Positions 8,806-17,740 of a stretch of DNA of 64,000 nucleotides are shown one piece after another (within the stretch, counting starts at the first letter, position 1; each line of letters opens with the position of its first letter). This DNA comes from Thiomicrospira aerophila AL3 (GTDB lineage Bacteria > Pseudomonadota > Gammaproteobacteria > Thiomicrospirales > Thiomicrospiraceae), in assembly GCF_000227665.2 (NCBI RefSeq), contig NZ_CP007030.1, positions 1,116,001 to 1,180,000 of the forward strand, in the 5' to 3' direction. Below the pieces are notes generated by a model. That model worked only from the letters and a program-made list of their open reading frames with translations. It ran no database searches and was not told where the DNA came from. The translations under genes and the position numbers were made by a program.

Positions 8806-9465
8806 TTGAGCAATCTGACTATTTTTGATCTCGACAACACGTTGATTGGCGGAGACAGTGACTATCTGTGGGGCGAGTTTTTAATTGCTCAGGGCTTGGT
8901 GGACGCAGCCGAACACAAAGCGAAAAACGATGCGTTTTATCAACAATATCAGCAAGGAAATTTAGATATATTTGCCTATCAACGCTTTGTACTCCAACCC
9001 TTAATGGCGTTTACACAAGACGAACTGGCACAACTACACCAAAACTTCATGGCTGAGTTTATTGAGCCAATTCTTTTACCCAAAGCCATAGATTTAGTGG
9101 CCAAGCATCGTGATCAAGGCGATACCCTACTCATTATCACTGCGACTAATGAATTTATCACCCGCCCGATTGGACAGCGCTTAGGGATTGAGAATTTAAT
9201 TGGCACCCAACCGGAGATAGTTAAAGGACGCTTTACTGGGGAGGTGGCAGGCATTCCTTCTTTTCAAGAAGGCAAAATTTTGCGTCTTAAACACTGGTTA
9301 AAAACCCAATCGCCCGATTTGACCTTGAGCCACTTTTATTCTGACTCGCACAATGACTTACCCTTACTTAAACGCGTACCCTATCCTGTTGCAGTCGATC
9401 CAGACAACAGATTACGCAGCCACGCGGAAACACATGGCTGGCCTATTTTGAGTCTGCGCGATTAA
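8806..9465 (+). CDS. HAD-superfamily IB phosphatase
   Basis: A 219-residue HAD hydrolase. Motif I is FDLDNTLIGGDSD (nucleophile Asp, about residues 6-18), motif II is ITATNEF and motif IV is the FYSDSHNDLPLL Asp pair. It matches the HAD-IB family often annotated as phosphoserine-phosphatase-like; small phosphate monoesters are the likely substrates but the true one is unknown. Translation starts at TTG with AAAGGA about 8 bases ahead. Convergent with fldA, 9 bases apart. Confidence 0.85.
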   Translation: MSNLTIFDLDNTLIGGDSDYLWGEFLIAQGLVDAAEHKAKNDAFYQQYQQGNLDIFAYQRFVLQPLMAFTQDELAQLHQNFMAEFIEPILLPKAIDLVAKHRDQGDTLLIITATNEFITRPIGQRLGIENLIGTQPEIVKGRFTGEVAGIPSFQEGKILRLKHWLKTQSPDLTLSHFYSDSHNDLPLLKRVPYPVAVDPDNRLRSHAETHGWPILSLRD

Positions 9466-9474
9466 CAATTGGCG

Positions 9475-9990
9475 TTAAAGTTCCATTTCTTCTTTAATCT
9501 GAGCAACCCAGTCTTTGACCCGTTGCTCAGTTAACTCTGCTTGCTGGTCTTCGTCTATGGCCAAACCGACAAAAAACTCCCCATCCTCAGTGGCTGCCTT
9601 CGACTCGTCATATTCATACCCCTCAGTTGACCAATAACCAGCAGGGGTACCGCCGTTCTGTAACACCACATCATGCATCATGCCGACGGCATCGATAAAG
9701 TATTCCGCATAATCAGCCTGGTCACCTAGCCCAAAACAGGCAACTGTTTTACCACTAAAATCGATAGCACAAAAATCTTCCCAAAAATCATCCCAGCTAC
9801 TTTGACGCTCGCCATAGTACCAAGTAGGCTGACCCAAAATAATCTTAGTGTAAGCATCAAAATCACTGGCTTTAGCGCTGGCAATATCATGGACCTCGAC
9901 ACGGTCGGCACCTAGCTCATTTTTTATCATGTCTGCAACGCGCTCAGTATTTCCCGTATCCGTACCATAAAAAAGACCAATTTTTTCCAT
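9475..9990 (-). CDS. fldA: Flavodoxin, long-chain type
   Basis: An FMN electron carrier of 171 residues. The phosphate-binding loop is FYGTDTGNTERVA (residues 7-19); the FMN-stacking regions are PTWYYGERQSSWDD and FGLGDQADYAEYF. The extra loop EGYEYDESKAATEDGEFF places it in the long-chain class. It probably replaces ferredoxin under iron limitation or serves biosynthetic radical enzymes. The upstream region is very AT-rich, but I do not recognise a convincing Fur box. It appears to be a single gene. Confidence 0.92.
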   Translation of the reverse strand: MEKIGLFYGTDTGNTERVADMIKNELGADRVEVHDIASAKASDFDAYTKIILGQPTWYYGERQSSWDDFWEDFCAIDFSGKTVACFGLGDQADYAEYFIDAVGMMHDVVLQNGGTPAGYWSTEGYEYDESKAATEDGEFFVGLAIDEDQQAELTEQRVKDWVAQIKEEMEL

Positions 9991-10119
9991 TTGCAGAACC
10001 CTTATTCAAACGTGATTAAAACTGTTAAGATAATATAAAAAATATAAAAGCAGGCAAACCTAATGGGATGCATGATAGCACAGCCTACCCAAGGCGCCAA
10101 TTGAGTGTGTTTATCCTAA

Positions 10120-10362
10120 ATGATGAAAAAAATTGATTATCAAATTGACTGTTATGCCTGCCAACATTTTGAAATTACCTGGCAAGCCACCCACCCACGT
10201 GCCTGCAATGCCTATGGCTTTAAAACACGCAGCCTACCCAGCCAAGTTGTGTTGGCCACTTCGGGCCAACCCTGTTTGAAGTTTTCACCCAAGCGTCCCC
10301 TCGATACCGAAACCGCAGCGACGCAAGCCTCTTCCTCAAGCTCAATTAACATTAAAGTTTAG
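10120..10362 (+). CDS. Conserved small Cys-rich protein, function unknown
   Basis: An 80-residue protein with a CYACQHF motif near the N-terminus, a further cysteine in RACNAYGFKTR and a fourth in GQPCLKF, suggesting a bound metal. Similar short proteins occur in many proteobacteria and are sometimes mislabelled as uracil-DNA glycosylases; I see no glycosylase motif. The last about 20 residues are Ser/Thr/Ala-rich and look unstructured. Its stop overlaps the convergent ampD stop by four bases. Confidence 0.7.
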   Translation: MMKKIDYQIDCYACQHFEITWQATHPRACNAYGFKTRSLPSQVVLATSGQPCLKFSPKRPLDTETAATQASSSSSINIKV

Positions 10363-10967
10363 GCATTTAAATTTAACGTCCTATTGGTTAACCTTGCCAA
10401 GCTAGCCCAGTTAAAAAAAGGGCCAGGATCGGTTTTACGTCCTGGCGCAATATGCTGATGGCCCAAAATCTCAAGTGGTTTATTTATCCCATGTTGATTC
10501 AATAGCGCTTCTAAATCTTGAATCAAGTCGGCCAAGACTTGATATTGAATGGCGGTGTACGTCTGATCATCAGACCCCTCCAACTCCACCCCAATTGAAA
10601 AATGATTGCACTGGGCCTCCCCGTGATACATCGACACCCCCGCATGCCAGGCCTGGTCAAAAACATTAACAAACTGATCTAATTGACCATTGCGCTGAAT
10701 AAGAAAGTGCGCGGACACCTTAAGCTCAGCTAAGTCATGCATGCCTGCTGCTTCCAAGGGGGCAGCTTGACCCAAAAAAAGCGCATGAATAAGGCCGGTA
10801 TTAAACTGGTTGCGCGGCAAGCTGATGCCATGCACCACTAATAGTCTTATATCCTTAGGATTTGGGCGAGGCGTGTAAAAAGGACTTGGATAATGGCTAG
10901 CTCCCGCTAACCAACCCAATTGTGGCTGCTGTTGATTTAATGGCATCTCAGTCACTGTCATTTTCAT
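10359..10967 (-). CDS. ampD: 1,6-anhydro-N-acetylmuramyl-L-alanine amidase
   Basis: A cytoplasmic zinc amidase of peptidoglycan recycling that removes the peptide from anhydromuropeptides. The 202-residue sequence has the zinc ligands in LVVHGISLP, the central GVELEGSD with catalytic Glu, and the final GHQHIAPGRKTDPGPFF holding His and Asp. In some bacteria AmpD loss induces AmpC; no ampR or ampC is in view. Divergent from nadC with about 50 bases between the starts. A CCAGGCCTGG copy (10647-10656) encodes part of DQAWHAG. Confidence 0.93.
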   Translation of the reverse strand: MKMTVTEMPLNQQQPQLGWLAGASHYPSPFYTPRPNPKDIRLLVVHGISLPRNQFNTGLIHALFLGQAAPLEAAGMHDLAELKVSAHFLIQRNGQLDQFVNVFDQAWHAGVSMYHGEAQCNHFSIGVELEGSDDQTYTAIQYQVLADLIQDLEALLNQHGINKPLEILGHQHIAPGRKTDPGPFFNWASLARLTNRTLNLNA

Positions 10968-10980
10968 GGTTTGTTATAAT
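10952..10980 (+). promoter_or_regulatory. Candidate sigma-70 promoter of nadC
   Basis: A perfect TATAAT (10975-10980) lies 37 bases before the nadC ATG, inside the start of the divergent ampD gene. The -35 region is poor, so only the -10 is well supported. Confidence 0.4.
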
Positions 10981-11017
10981 ACCCCGTTTAAACTATGCTG
11001 CTAGCATACCAAGAGTA

Positions 11018-11881
11018 ATGGCCAAGATGAAAAAATTAGATTACCATTATGACCTCGTCAATACAGTTCGTAACGCCTTGCATGAAGACATGGGCAGTGG
11101 CGATTTGACCGCGGATTTAATCGCTGCAGACACACAACTCAATGCCCACATTGTTTGTCGAGAGCCGGCCATCCTCTGTGGCCAGGCCTGGTTCAATGAA
11201 GTCTTTCATCAACTCGATCCAAGTATTCAAATTGCTTGGCTGGCTCAGGATGGTGATCAGATTGAGACGGATCAAGTTCTGTGCAGGTTGCAGGGCCCCG
11301 CTCGTGCTTTGTTATCAGGAGAGCGCACTGCACTCAATTTTCTACAAACCCTGTCAGCTACGGCAAGCATCACCGCAAGGTATGTGACCGCAATGGGTCA
11401 AACAACCACTCAATTGCTTGATACACGCAAAACATTACCAGGCCTGCGGTTAGCCCAAAAGTATGCGGTCGTATGTGGTGGCGGAAGCAACCATCGTCAA
11501 GGGCTGTATGATGCTATTTTAATCAAAGAAAACCATATTCATGCCTGTGGTGGCATCACACCTGCTGTCACCCGTGCCAAAGCACAGCATCCGGACACGC
11601 TTGTTGAAGTTGAAACCGAAAACCTCACCGAGGTTGCTGAAGCCTTGCAAGCCGGTGCCGATATCATTATGCTCGATAATTTTAATCGTGAAGACACGTT
11701 ACAAGCTGTGGCGCTTAATCAAGGCCAGGCCAAATTGGAAATTTCTGGCAATGTGGAGCTTGAGCAACTAGCAGAACTAGCCCAACTAGGTGTTGATTAC
11801 ATCTCAACTGGCGCCATTACCAAACATCTTCGCGCTATTGACTTGTCGATGCGCTTTACGGCTCCAACAGCAACAACTTAA
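11018..11881 (+). CDS. nadC: Nicotinate-nucleotide pyrophosphorylase (carboxylating)
   Basis: Converts quinolinate and PRPP to nicotinate mononucleotide in NAD synthesis. Family motifs: ALHEDMGSGDLTADLI near the N-terminus, GERTALNFLQTLS, LLDTRKTLPGLR, GGGSNHRQGLYDAILIKENH and the C-terminal EISGNV followed by DYISTGAITKH. I place the start at MAKMKKLDYHY, about 287 residues as usual for NadC, because the longer frame runs into the promoter and ampD. A second ATG three codons later is possible. It shares four 3' bases with pgeF on the other strand. Confidence 0.95.
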   Translation: MAKMKKLDYHYDLVNTVRNALHEDMGSGDLTADLIAADTQLNAHIVCREPAILCGQAWFNEVFHQLDPSIQIAWLAQDGDQIETDQVLCRLQGPARALLSGERTALNFLQTLSATASITARYVTAMGQTTTQLLDTRKTLPGLRLAQKYAVVCGGGSNHRQGLYDAILIKENHIHACGGITPAVTRAKAQHPDTLVEVETENLTEVAEALQAGADIIMLDNFNREDTLQAVALNQGQAKLEISGNVELEQLAELAQLGVDYISTGAITKHLRAIDLSMRFTAPTATT

Positions 11882-12657
11882 TAAGGATTAATCCAAATAC
11901 AACTAACCATCCGACCGGTGGTCGCCTGGCGACGATAGGAATAAAAGTCTTGTTGATGTTGATAAGTACACACACCACTTTGATACACCGCTTGCACACC
12001 GCCGGTTCGTAAGACTGACTCAGCCATAGCCGGTAAATCGGCTAACCAATGGGTCGGGTTGGTGGCATTCACTTTAAAAAAAGGCTGCCAACGGGGCTCA
12101 CGCGTAATAAAATCGGCGCGAAAATCTTCACTCACCTCAAAACTTGCCTGCAAAATGGATGGACCTATCCATACTAAATAATCTTTCGGTTCGCCTGGTA
12201 GCGTTTGCAATGTCTGCTCCAAAATACCATCTAACAAGCCCTTCCAGCCAGCATGCACGGCTGCCACAACAGGTTGACGGAAATGACAAAATAAAACCGG
12301 CATACAATCGGCGGTTAAAGTGGTCATCACCAGGCCTGGTTGGGTAGTCCACATACCATCCGCAATTGGCATCACCGCTGCAAAATCCTGTGGCGCTTCC
12401 AATACTGTGGTCGTATGCTGCTGTGCCATCCAAAACCATTGCATATCGGGGGCCACAGCATTGCGAAGTGCCAATCTGTTTTGCGTAACCGCTGCCTGCT
12501 CATCACCCACATGATCGGCCATATTAAGACTCGCGTAAGCCCCCGTGCTCACCCCACCATGACGCAGGGTGGTTAACGCCCCTACCCAGGCAGGCGCGGG
12601 CCAATCAGGACGTAAAAAAGACATCTTGCTTTTATTCATCAAGCTCGCTTGATTCAT
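11878..12657 (-). CDS. pgeF: PgeF/YfiH-family multicopper-type purine nucleoside phosphorylase
   Basis: A 259-residue protein of the DUF152 family (peptidoglycan editing factor PgeF; relatives act on purine nucleosides and were once called laccases). Metal-site motifs are TADCMPVLF with the conserved Cys, VAAVHAGWKGLLDG, and the C-terminal CTYQHQQDFYSYRRQATTGR. GGGAGAGG precedes the ATG. It follows rluD by 34 bases, the order seen in many gammaproteobacteria, so co-transcription is likely. Confidence 0.92.
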   Translation of the reverse strand: MNQASLMNKSKMSFLRPDWPAPAWVGALTTLRHGGVSTGAYASLNMADHVGDEQAAVTQNRLALRNAVAPDMQWFWMAQQHTTTVLEAPQDFAAVMPIADGMWTTQPGLVMTTLTADCMPVLFCHFRQPVVAAVHAGWKGLLDGILEQTLQTLPGEPKDYLVWIGPSILQASFEVSEDFRADFITREPRWQPFFKVNATNPTHWLADLPAMAESVLRTGGVQAVYQSGVCTYQHQQDFYSYRRQATTGRMVSCIWINPY

Positions 12658-12691
12658 TATCCGCCTCTCCCAATTTCACCAGGCATAACGA

Positions 12692-13765
12692 CTAATACTC
12701 CTCTGGAATATCCGCGTCCGTGACCCACTCCACTTCAACATCATAGTCATAATCGATTTCATCATAGGCATTATTGCGGTTGGCAATAAAATCAACCTGA
12801 TCATCACGTAAAATATCAATTAACAAACCCATATCATCCGGCATAGCGGCTTTCCACTTCATGGTTTTACCGCTAACCGGATGGGTTAGACTTAATACGC
12901 CCGCATGGAGCGCCTGACGTTTAAAGCCTTTTAAAATCTCAATAAACTCCGGCATCATTTGCTTAGGAATGCGCAATTTAGAGCCATACAAGGGATCACC
13001 CAGTAATGGAAAACCCAAATGAGACATATGTACTCTGATTTGATGGGTGCGGCCAGTTTCAAGACTGACTTTAACATGCGTATGGGCGCGAAACTTCTCC
13101 GCGACACGATAATGACTGACCGCAGCTTTACCACCTGCCACACGAACAGCCATTTTCTTGCGATCAGTTACATGTCGGCCAATCGGTTTATTCACCGTGC
13201 CACCTGAAATCATATTGCCAACCACAATCGCATCGTATACCCGTTCAACATCATGACGTTGCAACTGGTCAACTAGGTGATGCTGTGCTTGTAAAGTTTT
13301 AGCGACTACCATCAGACCCGTGGTATCTTTGTCAAGCCGATGAACAATGCCCGCTCTAGGCACTTGGCGCAACGCAGGCGCATAAGCCAGTAAACCATTC
13401 AATAAAGTTCCATCAGGATTGCCGGCACCTGGATGCACCACCAAGCCTGCTGTTTTATTAATGACTAAAATCGCTGCGTCCTCATAAACAATATCTAATT
13501 CCATCGATTGAGCGACTTGCTGCGTTTCATCCTCTTCTAAAGGCATCACACTGACCAATTCACCGCCCAACAAGGTATGACGGGGTTTAGTAATTACGAC
13601 ACCATCCACAGTCACTCGCCCGTCTTTTAACCAGGCCTGCAAACGGCTGCGCGAATAATCAGTGAAGGCTTTTGCAATCGTCGCATCAAGACGCGCCCCC
13701 ATATCTTGGTGGCTAACGCGAAAACTAAGCGGTGATTCAGATTCAGAGGTCAACGGGTTATTCAA
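12692..13765 (-). CDS. rluD: 23S rRNA pseudouridine(1911/1915/1917) synthase
   Basis: Modifies helix 69 of 23S rRNA. The protein has an N-terminal S4 RNA-binding domain (about residues 18-75, SRLQAWLKDGRVTVDG), the catalytic motif GIVHRLDKDTTGL (Asp nucleophile, about 146) and TGRTHQIRVHMSHLG. The roughly 30-residue acidic tail (YDEIDYDYDVEVEW) is longer than usual and of unknown role. It heads the rluD-pgeF pair and is divergent from bamD with a 71-base gap, as in other gammaproteobacteria. Confidence 0.94.
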   Translation of the reverse strand: MNNPLTSESESPLSFRVSHQDMGARLDATIAKAFTDYSRSRLQAWLKDGRVTVDGVVITKPRHTLLGGELVSVMPLEEDETQQVAQSMELDIVYEDAAILVINKTAGLVVHPGAGNPDGTLLNGLLAYAPALRQVPRAGIVHRLDKDTTGLMVVAKTLQAQHHLVDQLQRHDVERVYDAIVVGNMISGGTVNKPIGRHVTDRKKMAVRVAGGKAAVSHYRVAEKFRAHTHVKVSLETGRTHQIRVHMSHLGFPLLGDPLYGSKLRIPKQMMPEFIEILKGFKRQALHAGVLSLTHPVSGKTMKWKAAMPDDMGLLIDILRDDQVDFIANRNNAYDEIDYDYDVEVEWVTDADIPEEY

Positions 13766-13836
13766 AACAGATCCTTAAGACTAAATTGTTTGTGATAAAA
13801 TCGAAAATATTTACTGACTATTCTAACCGAGAAATT

Positions 13837-14565
13837 ATGTTAAAAACTTTTCGCTTACTTGTTATTCTTTTCGGCATGGTTGCTGTAACCGGTTGCTCCA
13901 ACTTGATTCAAAAGCCAGAATCTCAATGGACTGTGGAAGAGTTCTACGATCGCGCTAAATCAGAGTTTGATAATGGTCAGTGGAAATCCGCTATCGAGTT
14001 TTATGAAAAACTTAAAGCTAATTTCCCCTATGGTGATTATGCAGAACAAGCCTATCTTGAACTTGCTTATGCCTATTATCGTTACGATGAACCCTTATCC
14101 GCTATTCGCGAGCTAGATGAATTCATTCGTTTGTACCCGCGCCATCCGCAATTGGCTTACGCCTATTTTTTAAAAGCCCTTGCCGCTGATTCAATTAACC
14201 GTAGCTGGTTAGATCGCTTCATTACTGATCCAGCCAATCGGGATATTCAATCAACTCAGCAAGCGTTACGCGCATATCAAGAAGTAATTCAACGCTTCCC
14301 TAACACAGATTATGCAATTGCAGCCAAACAACGTATTGTGATTATTACCAACCGCCTTGCTCGACGTGATTTGCAGGTCGCACAATTTTACTATGACCGC
14401 CAAGCTTACTTAGCGGCGGCTAATCGCGCACAACGTATTATTGAAGAATACCCTAATTCTCAAAGTAGCCGCAAAGCACTTGTTATGTTGCGCAAAGCCC
14501 ATCAAAAAATGGGCTTAGATCAAACAGCGGCTGACATTCAGCAGGTTATTGAGCTGAATCGTTAA
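13837..14565 (+). CDS. bamD: Outer membrane protein assembly factor BamD
   Basis: A lipoprotein of the BAM complex that inserts beta-barrel proteins. The start at MLKTFRLLVILFG gives a signal peptide with lipobox VTGC (Cys about residue 20). TPR-like helices follow: EEFYDRAKSEFDNGQWKSA, QAYLELAYAYYRYDEP and YAYFLKALAA, with the tail SSRKALVMLRKAHQKMGL. The 242-residue length is normal. A longer in-frame extension runs into rluD and lacks a signal, so I reject it. Its 3' end overlaps the convergent M23 peptidase gene by 20 bases. Confidence 0.94.
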   Translation: MLKTFRLLVILFGMVAVTGCSNLIQKPESQWTVEEFYDRAKSEFDNGQWKSAIEFYEKLKANFPYGDYAEQAYLELAYAYYRYDEPLSAIRELDEFIRLYPRHPQLAYAYFLKALAADSINRSWLDRFITDPANRDIQSTQQALRAYQEVIQRFPNTDYAIAAKQRIVIITNRLARRDLQVAQFYYDRQAYLAAANRAQRIIEEYPNSQSSRKALVMLRKAHQKMGLDQTAADIQQVIELNR

Positions 14566-15475
14566 ACTCTACCCTATTGTTGATAATTTGATCGCCGCGT
14601 TGCAAACGACGCGGCAAATCAAACGCCTCTTCTGGATCCACTCGAATATCCATCCAACTCATACCCCAATGTAAATGCGGACCCGTTGCTCGCCCCGTAG
14701 CACCCATCGTAGCAATCACTTGCCCCTGCTCAACTTGATCACCAACCTGAACAAAGATTTCTTCAAGGTGCAGAAAATCTGAGCGCAGACCGTAACCATG
14801 ATCGACAAACACTGTACCACCACTTAATTCCATATCTGATACCAGCGTGACTTCCCCTGCTGCCGGTGCTAAAATCGGCGTGCCGGTTGCATTGGCAATA
14901 TCAACACCAAAGTGCGGGCGTCTTGGCTCACCATTCAAAATACGCTGACTACCCCACACGCCAGTAATGGTGCCTTCGGCAGGCCAAATAAACGGCACCA
15001 TAAAATCAGTCCGATCTAACATTAAGTCTCGTGCGGCCTTTGCTAAGGCGGCATCACGTCGAATACGCGCTTGTGCTTCTGGATCAGGGGTCACGAAACG
15101 TTGTGGCAAACCATCAATACGCTGAATTAAATAATCTTTCTTGGTTAAATCGATTTGAATATCAAAGCGAGGATGATCCGGTGGCGTAATCCGCACACTC
15201 ACTGGCAAGGCCTGATCACGGCTAAATCCTATTAAGGCACGCCCTTGGGCATCAGCTTGCCATTTTCTTTGCCCCCATTCCAGTTGACTCATGGGTGGAA
15301 CATGAATCAGTGCCCAGCCGCCCTGAATCAATCGCCCCTCAACAGATAATTGTTCACTCGCCGCTGTTGTAGCAGCCGCATAAACCTTTTGTGAACTCGC
15401 TATGCTGATTAAACCTGTTCCAACGATCAACGCACCACAGAGTGCAAGGGTTATTTTTTTTCTAAAGGCTATCAT
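14546..15475 (-). CDS. M23-family metallopeptidase, exported
   Basis: A 309-residue protein with an N-terminal signal/anchor (about residues 8-33) and a C-terminal LytM domain. The zinc-site motifs are RPHFGVDIAN (HxxxD) and GPHLHWGMSW (HxH); in between lie ILAPAAGEVTLV and DHGYGLRSDFLHL. It probably cleaves peptidoglycan peptide cross-links or acts as an envelope regulator. The first third (EGRLIQGGWALIHV...) resembles the beta domains found before LytM modules. It ends inside the 3' end of bamD and starts 4 bases before the rnhA stop codon region. Confidence 0.88.
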   Translation of the reverse strand: MIAFRKKITLALCGALIVGTGLISIASSQKVYAAATTAASEQLSVEGRLIQGGWALIHVPPMSQLEWGQRKWQADAQGRALIGFSRDQALPVSVRITPPDHPRFDIQIDLTKKDYLIQRIDGLPQRFVTPDPEAQARIRRDAALAKAARDLMLDRTDFMVPFIWPAEGTITGVWGSQRILNGEPRRPHFGVDIANATGTPILAPAAGEVTLVSDMELSGGTVFVDHGYGLRSDFLHLEEIFVQVGDQVEQGQVIATMGATGRATGPHLHWGMSWMDIRVDPEEAFDLPRRLQRGDQIINNRVEFNDSAQ

Positions 15476-15478
15476 TGT

Positions 15479-15922
15479 TTATCCTAATAATTCCGCTATC
15501 GCTTGATTGGCTAATTGATCCACTCGCTCATTTTCTGGGTGACCACTATGGCCTTTCACCCAGCACCATTCCACTTGATGTGCGGCTAAGGCTGAATCCA
15601 ACCTTTGCCAAAGATCTTGATTCTTTACTGGCTTGTTGGCCGCTGTTTTCCAGCCCTTTAACTTCCAACCCGCTAACCACTGAGTCACGCCATTCTTAAC
15701 ATACTGAGAATCTGTGGTAATTTTAACCTGACATGGGCGGCTCAAGGCCTCAAACGCCATAATCGCCGCCATCAATTCCATACGATTATTAGTGGTGTTC
15801 GCATCATGACCATACAACTCTTTTTCTTTATCGCCATAACGAAGTAACACCCCCCATCCTCCTGGCCCTGGATTACCTTTACAACCACCATCTGTAAAGG
15901 CCTCTACTTGATTTGATGCCAC
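15479..15922 (-). CDS. rnhA: Ribonuclease HI
   Basis: Degrades the RNA strand of RNA-DNA hybrids. The 147-residue protein has the standard carboxylates: Asp in [14 protein letters not shown], Glu in NRMELMAA, Asp in TTDSQYV, and the final His/Asp region [18 protein letters not shown]. Its neighbours are a YafS-like methyltransferase upstream and gloB divergent from that, which is the conserved yafS-rnhA-gloB neighbourhood. Confidence 0.96.
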   Translation of the reverse strand: MASNQVEAFTDGGCKGNPGPGGWGVLLRYGDKEKELYGHDANTTNNRMELMAAIMAFEALSRPCQVKITTDSQYVKNGVTQWLAGWKLKGWKTAANKPVKNQDLWQRLDSALAAHQVEWCWVKGHSGHPENERVDQLANQAIAELLG

Positions 15923-15945
15923 AAATTACCCTCTTTTTATAAAAT

Positions 15946-16746
15946 TTAACGCGATGACGCTTTTGTATGACGAGATTGCGCAACCACTGGCTTACTGCCG
16001 CTCACCCATTCACTTAGCTGACTCGCTTTGTGCGGGCGCAGTGGCACCCATTGCTGTTTTTTTGCCACCACAATATAGCTTTGTGACATGGACAATCCAA
16101 GCTTAGTTAGCGGTTGACCCATTCGCGACACATAACGCATAATAGGCTGAAACTTTTGATTTACTTTACTTTCAAAACAACGACTTAAAGAATACTCTTT
16201 AACCAAAACATCATATCCAAGCAAGCGTAACCAATCCACGAGGCGTTCCATTTTAATAATGTGTGCCGCCCGCCATTGAGCTTTATCTTGACCCATTCGT
16301 TGTCGTAATACTAAACAACTCAGTGGATTAAACCCAGTAATCACTAGATGGCCATCAGCTCGAATAAGTTCATCAACATAACGAATAAAACGATAAGGAT
16401 CGAGTGTCGATTCCAGAGTATGAGGCAACAAAATTAAATCGATGCTGCTGGCAGCAAAGGGTTGGGCCATCAAGTTAGCCAACACTAAACGCTCTGCGAC
16501 TTGATCAGCAGAGGTTAAGGTTTCATCAACTAAAATATGATTTTTAATCCGTGACGTTGCCAATAAGCTCGTTTCACTCACCCGCCCCATTTGCACCAGA
16601 TAGTAGCCAAATAAGTGATTAAGGTGCTGATCAATCAAGGTGCGTTCAAACTCCAACGCATATTGGCCAATCGGCGTTTTAAACCAATTTAGTAAATAAC
16701 GTTGAAAACCAATATGAGAGTCGATAGCATCCTGTTGTTGCGTCAT
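15946..16746 (-). CDS. YafS-like SAM-dependent methyltransferase
   Basis: A 266-residue class I methyltransferase-like protein located between rnhA and gloB, exactly where yafS lies in E. coli. The C-terminal half of a Rossmann fold is visible (SIDLILLPHTLEST, YVDELIRADGHLVITGFNP, then LLGYDVLVKEYSLS), but the N-terminal glycine-rich SAM loop is weak, so activity is uncertain. The substrate is unknown. The last 30 residues are basic and Ser-rich. It lies 23 bases before rnhA and is probably co-transcribed. Confidence 0.75.
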   Translation of the reverse strand: MTQQQDAIDSHIGFQRYLLNWFKTPIGQYALEFERTLIDQHLNHLFGYYLVQMGRVSETSLLATSRIKNHILVDETLTSADQVAERLVLANLMAQPFAASSIDLILLPHTLESTLDPYRFIRYVDELIRADGHLVITGFNPLSCLVLRQRMGQDKAQWRAAHIIKMERLVDWLRLLGYDVLVKEYSLSRCFESKVNQKFQPIMRYVSRMGQPLTKLGLSMSQSYIVVAKKQQWVPLRPHKASQLSEWVSGSKPVVAQSRHTKASSR

Positions 16747-16855
16747 ACCCCACCCTTGATATTTTATTTTTCACAATACAATGAATAGACTCTATGCATA
16801 CCCAACTTCACCTAACGCGAGTATAATCGGGCTATAACTTTTAAGGAGCCGCCTG

Positions 16856-17650
16856 ATGATTGTGCACAGCCTAACTGCGTTTAATGATAACTATATCTGG
16901 CTTATTGAACAACCACAGCATATTTGGGTGGTTGACCCAGGCGAGGCAAAACCCGTAATTGAATGGTTAGCACATCATCAACGCAGCTTAAGTGGCATCC
17001 TCATTACCCATCATCATGCTGATCACATAGGCGGTGTGGAAACACTGCTTGCTCATTACCCAGCTGCACGGGTTTTTGCACCAGCAACACTTCATAAAAT
17101 ACCCGTTACAGATCGCCTTAAAGAGGGCGATCAATTAGCGCTAGGTAATGCACATCTTAAAGTATTAGCAACACCAGGTCACACCCTCGACCATCTGTGC
17201 TTTATAGGGCAAGATGTGCTATTTTGTGGCGATACCCTATTTACCGGTGGCTGTGGACGCGTATTTGAGGGCACAACGGATCAAATGGCTGAGTCACTCG
17301 CCAAGATTAAAGCCTTACCTGCACACTTAAAAGTCTATTGTGGTCATGAGTATAGCTTGGCCAATTTAAATTTTGCAATCAGGGTCGAGCCAAACAACAA
17401 AAAACTGATTGAAAGGCGTAAATCCGTGAATCAGGCTTACATAGACCACCAAGCCATTGCGCCAACAAGCCTGCAAGTTGAACTCGATACCAATCCCTTC
17501 CTACGCACTGACGCAGCGGATGTAGCAACTGTTATTAGCCAAAGACTAAACAAAACAAAGCAACCCACCACAATTGGCCAACAATTTGCTTGTCTTCGAG
17601 CCTGGAAGGATGAATTAGATACGACTGGAATATTAGAAAAGACGTTTTAA
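16856..17650 (+). CDS. gloB: Hydroxyacylglutathione hydrolase (glyoxalase II)
   Basis: Hydrolyses S-lactoylglutathione in methylglyoxal detoxification. It is a metallo-beta-lactamase fold protein with the binuclear metal motif THHHADHIGG (about residues 50-59), further ligands in PGHTLDHLC, FCGDTLFTGGCGR and CGHEYSLANL, and the C-terminal glutathione-binding helices ending RAWKDELDTTG. The 264 residues and the AAGGAG just upstream of ATG fit. TATAAT at 16822-16827 is a candidate -10. Divergent from the methyltransferase gene. Confidence 0.94.
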   Translation: MIVHSLTAFNDNYIWLIEQPQHIWVVDPGEAKPVIEWLAHHQRSLSGILITHHHADHIGGVETLLAHYPAARVFAPATLHKIPVTDRLKEGDQLALGNAHLKVLATPGHTLDHLCFIGQDVLFCGDTLFTGGCGRVFEGTTDQMAESLAKIKALPAHLKVYCGHEYSLANLNFAIRVEPNNKKLIERRKSVNQAYIDHQAIAPTSLQVELDTNPFLRTDAADVATVISQRLNKTKQPTTIGQQFACLRAWKDELDTTGILEKTF

Positions 17651-17740
17651 AAATACATCTTAAAAATAGCTCACAAATACTTAGCCATGACTAAAAAATT
17701 ATCTTACAATATGAAAAAATTTTAACTTGATGAATTCTCT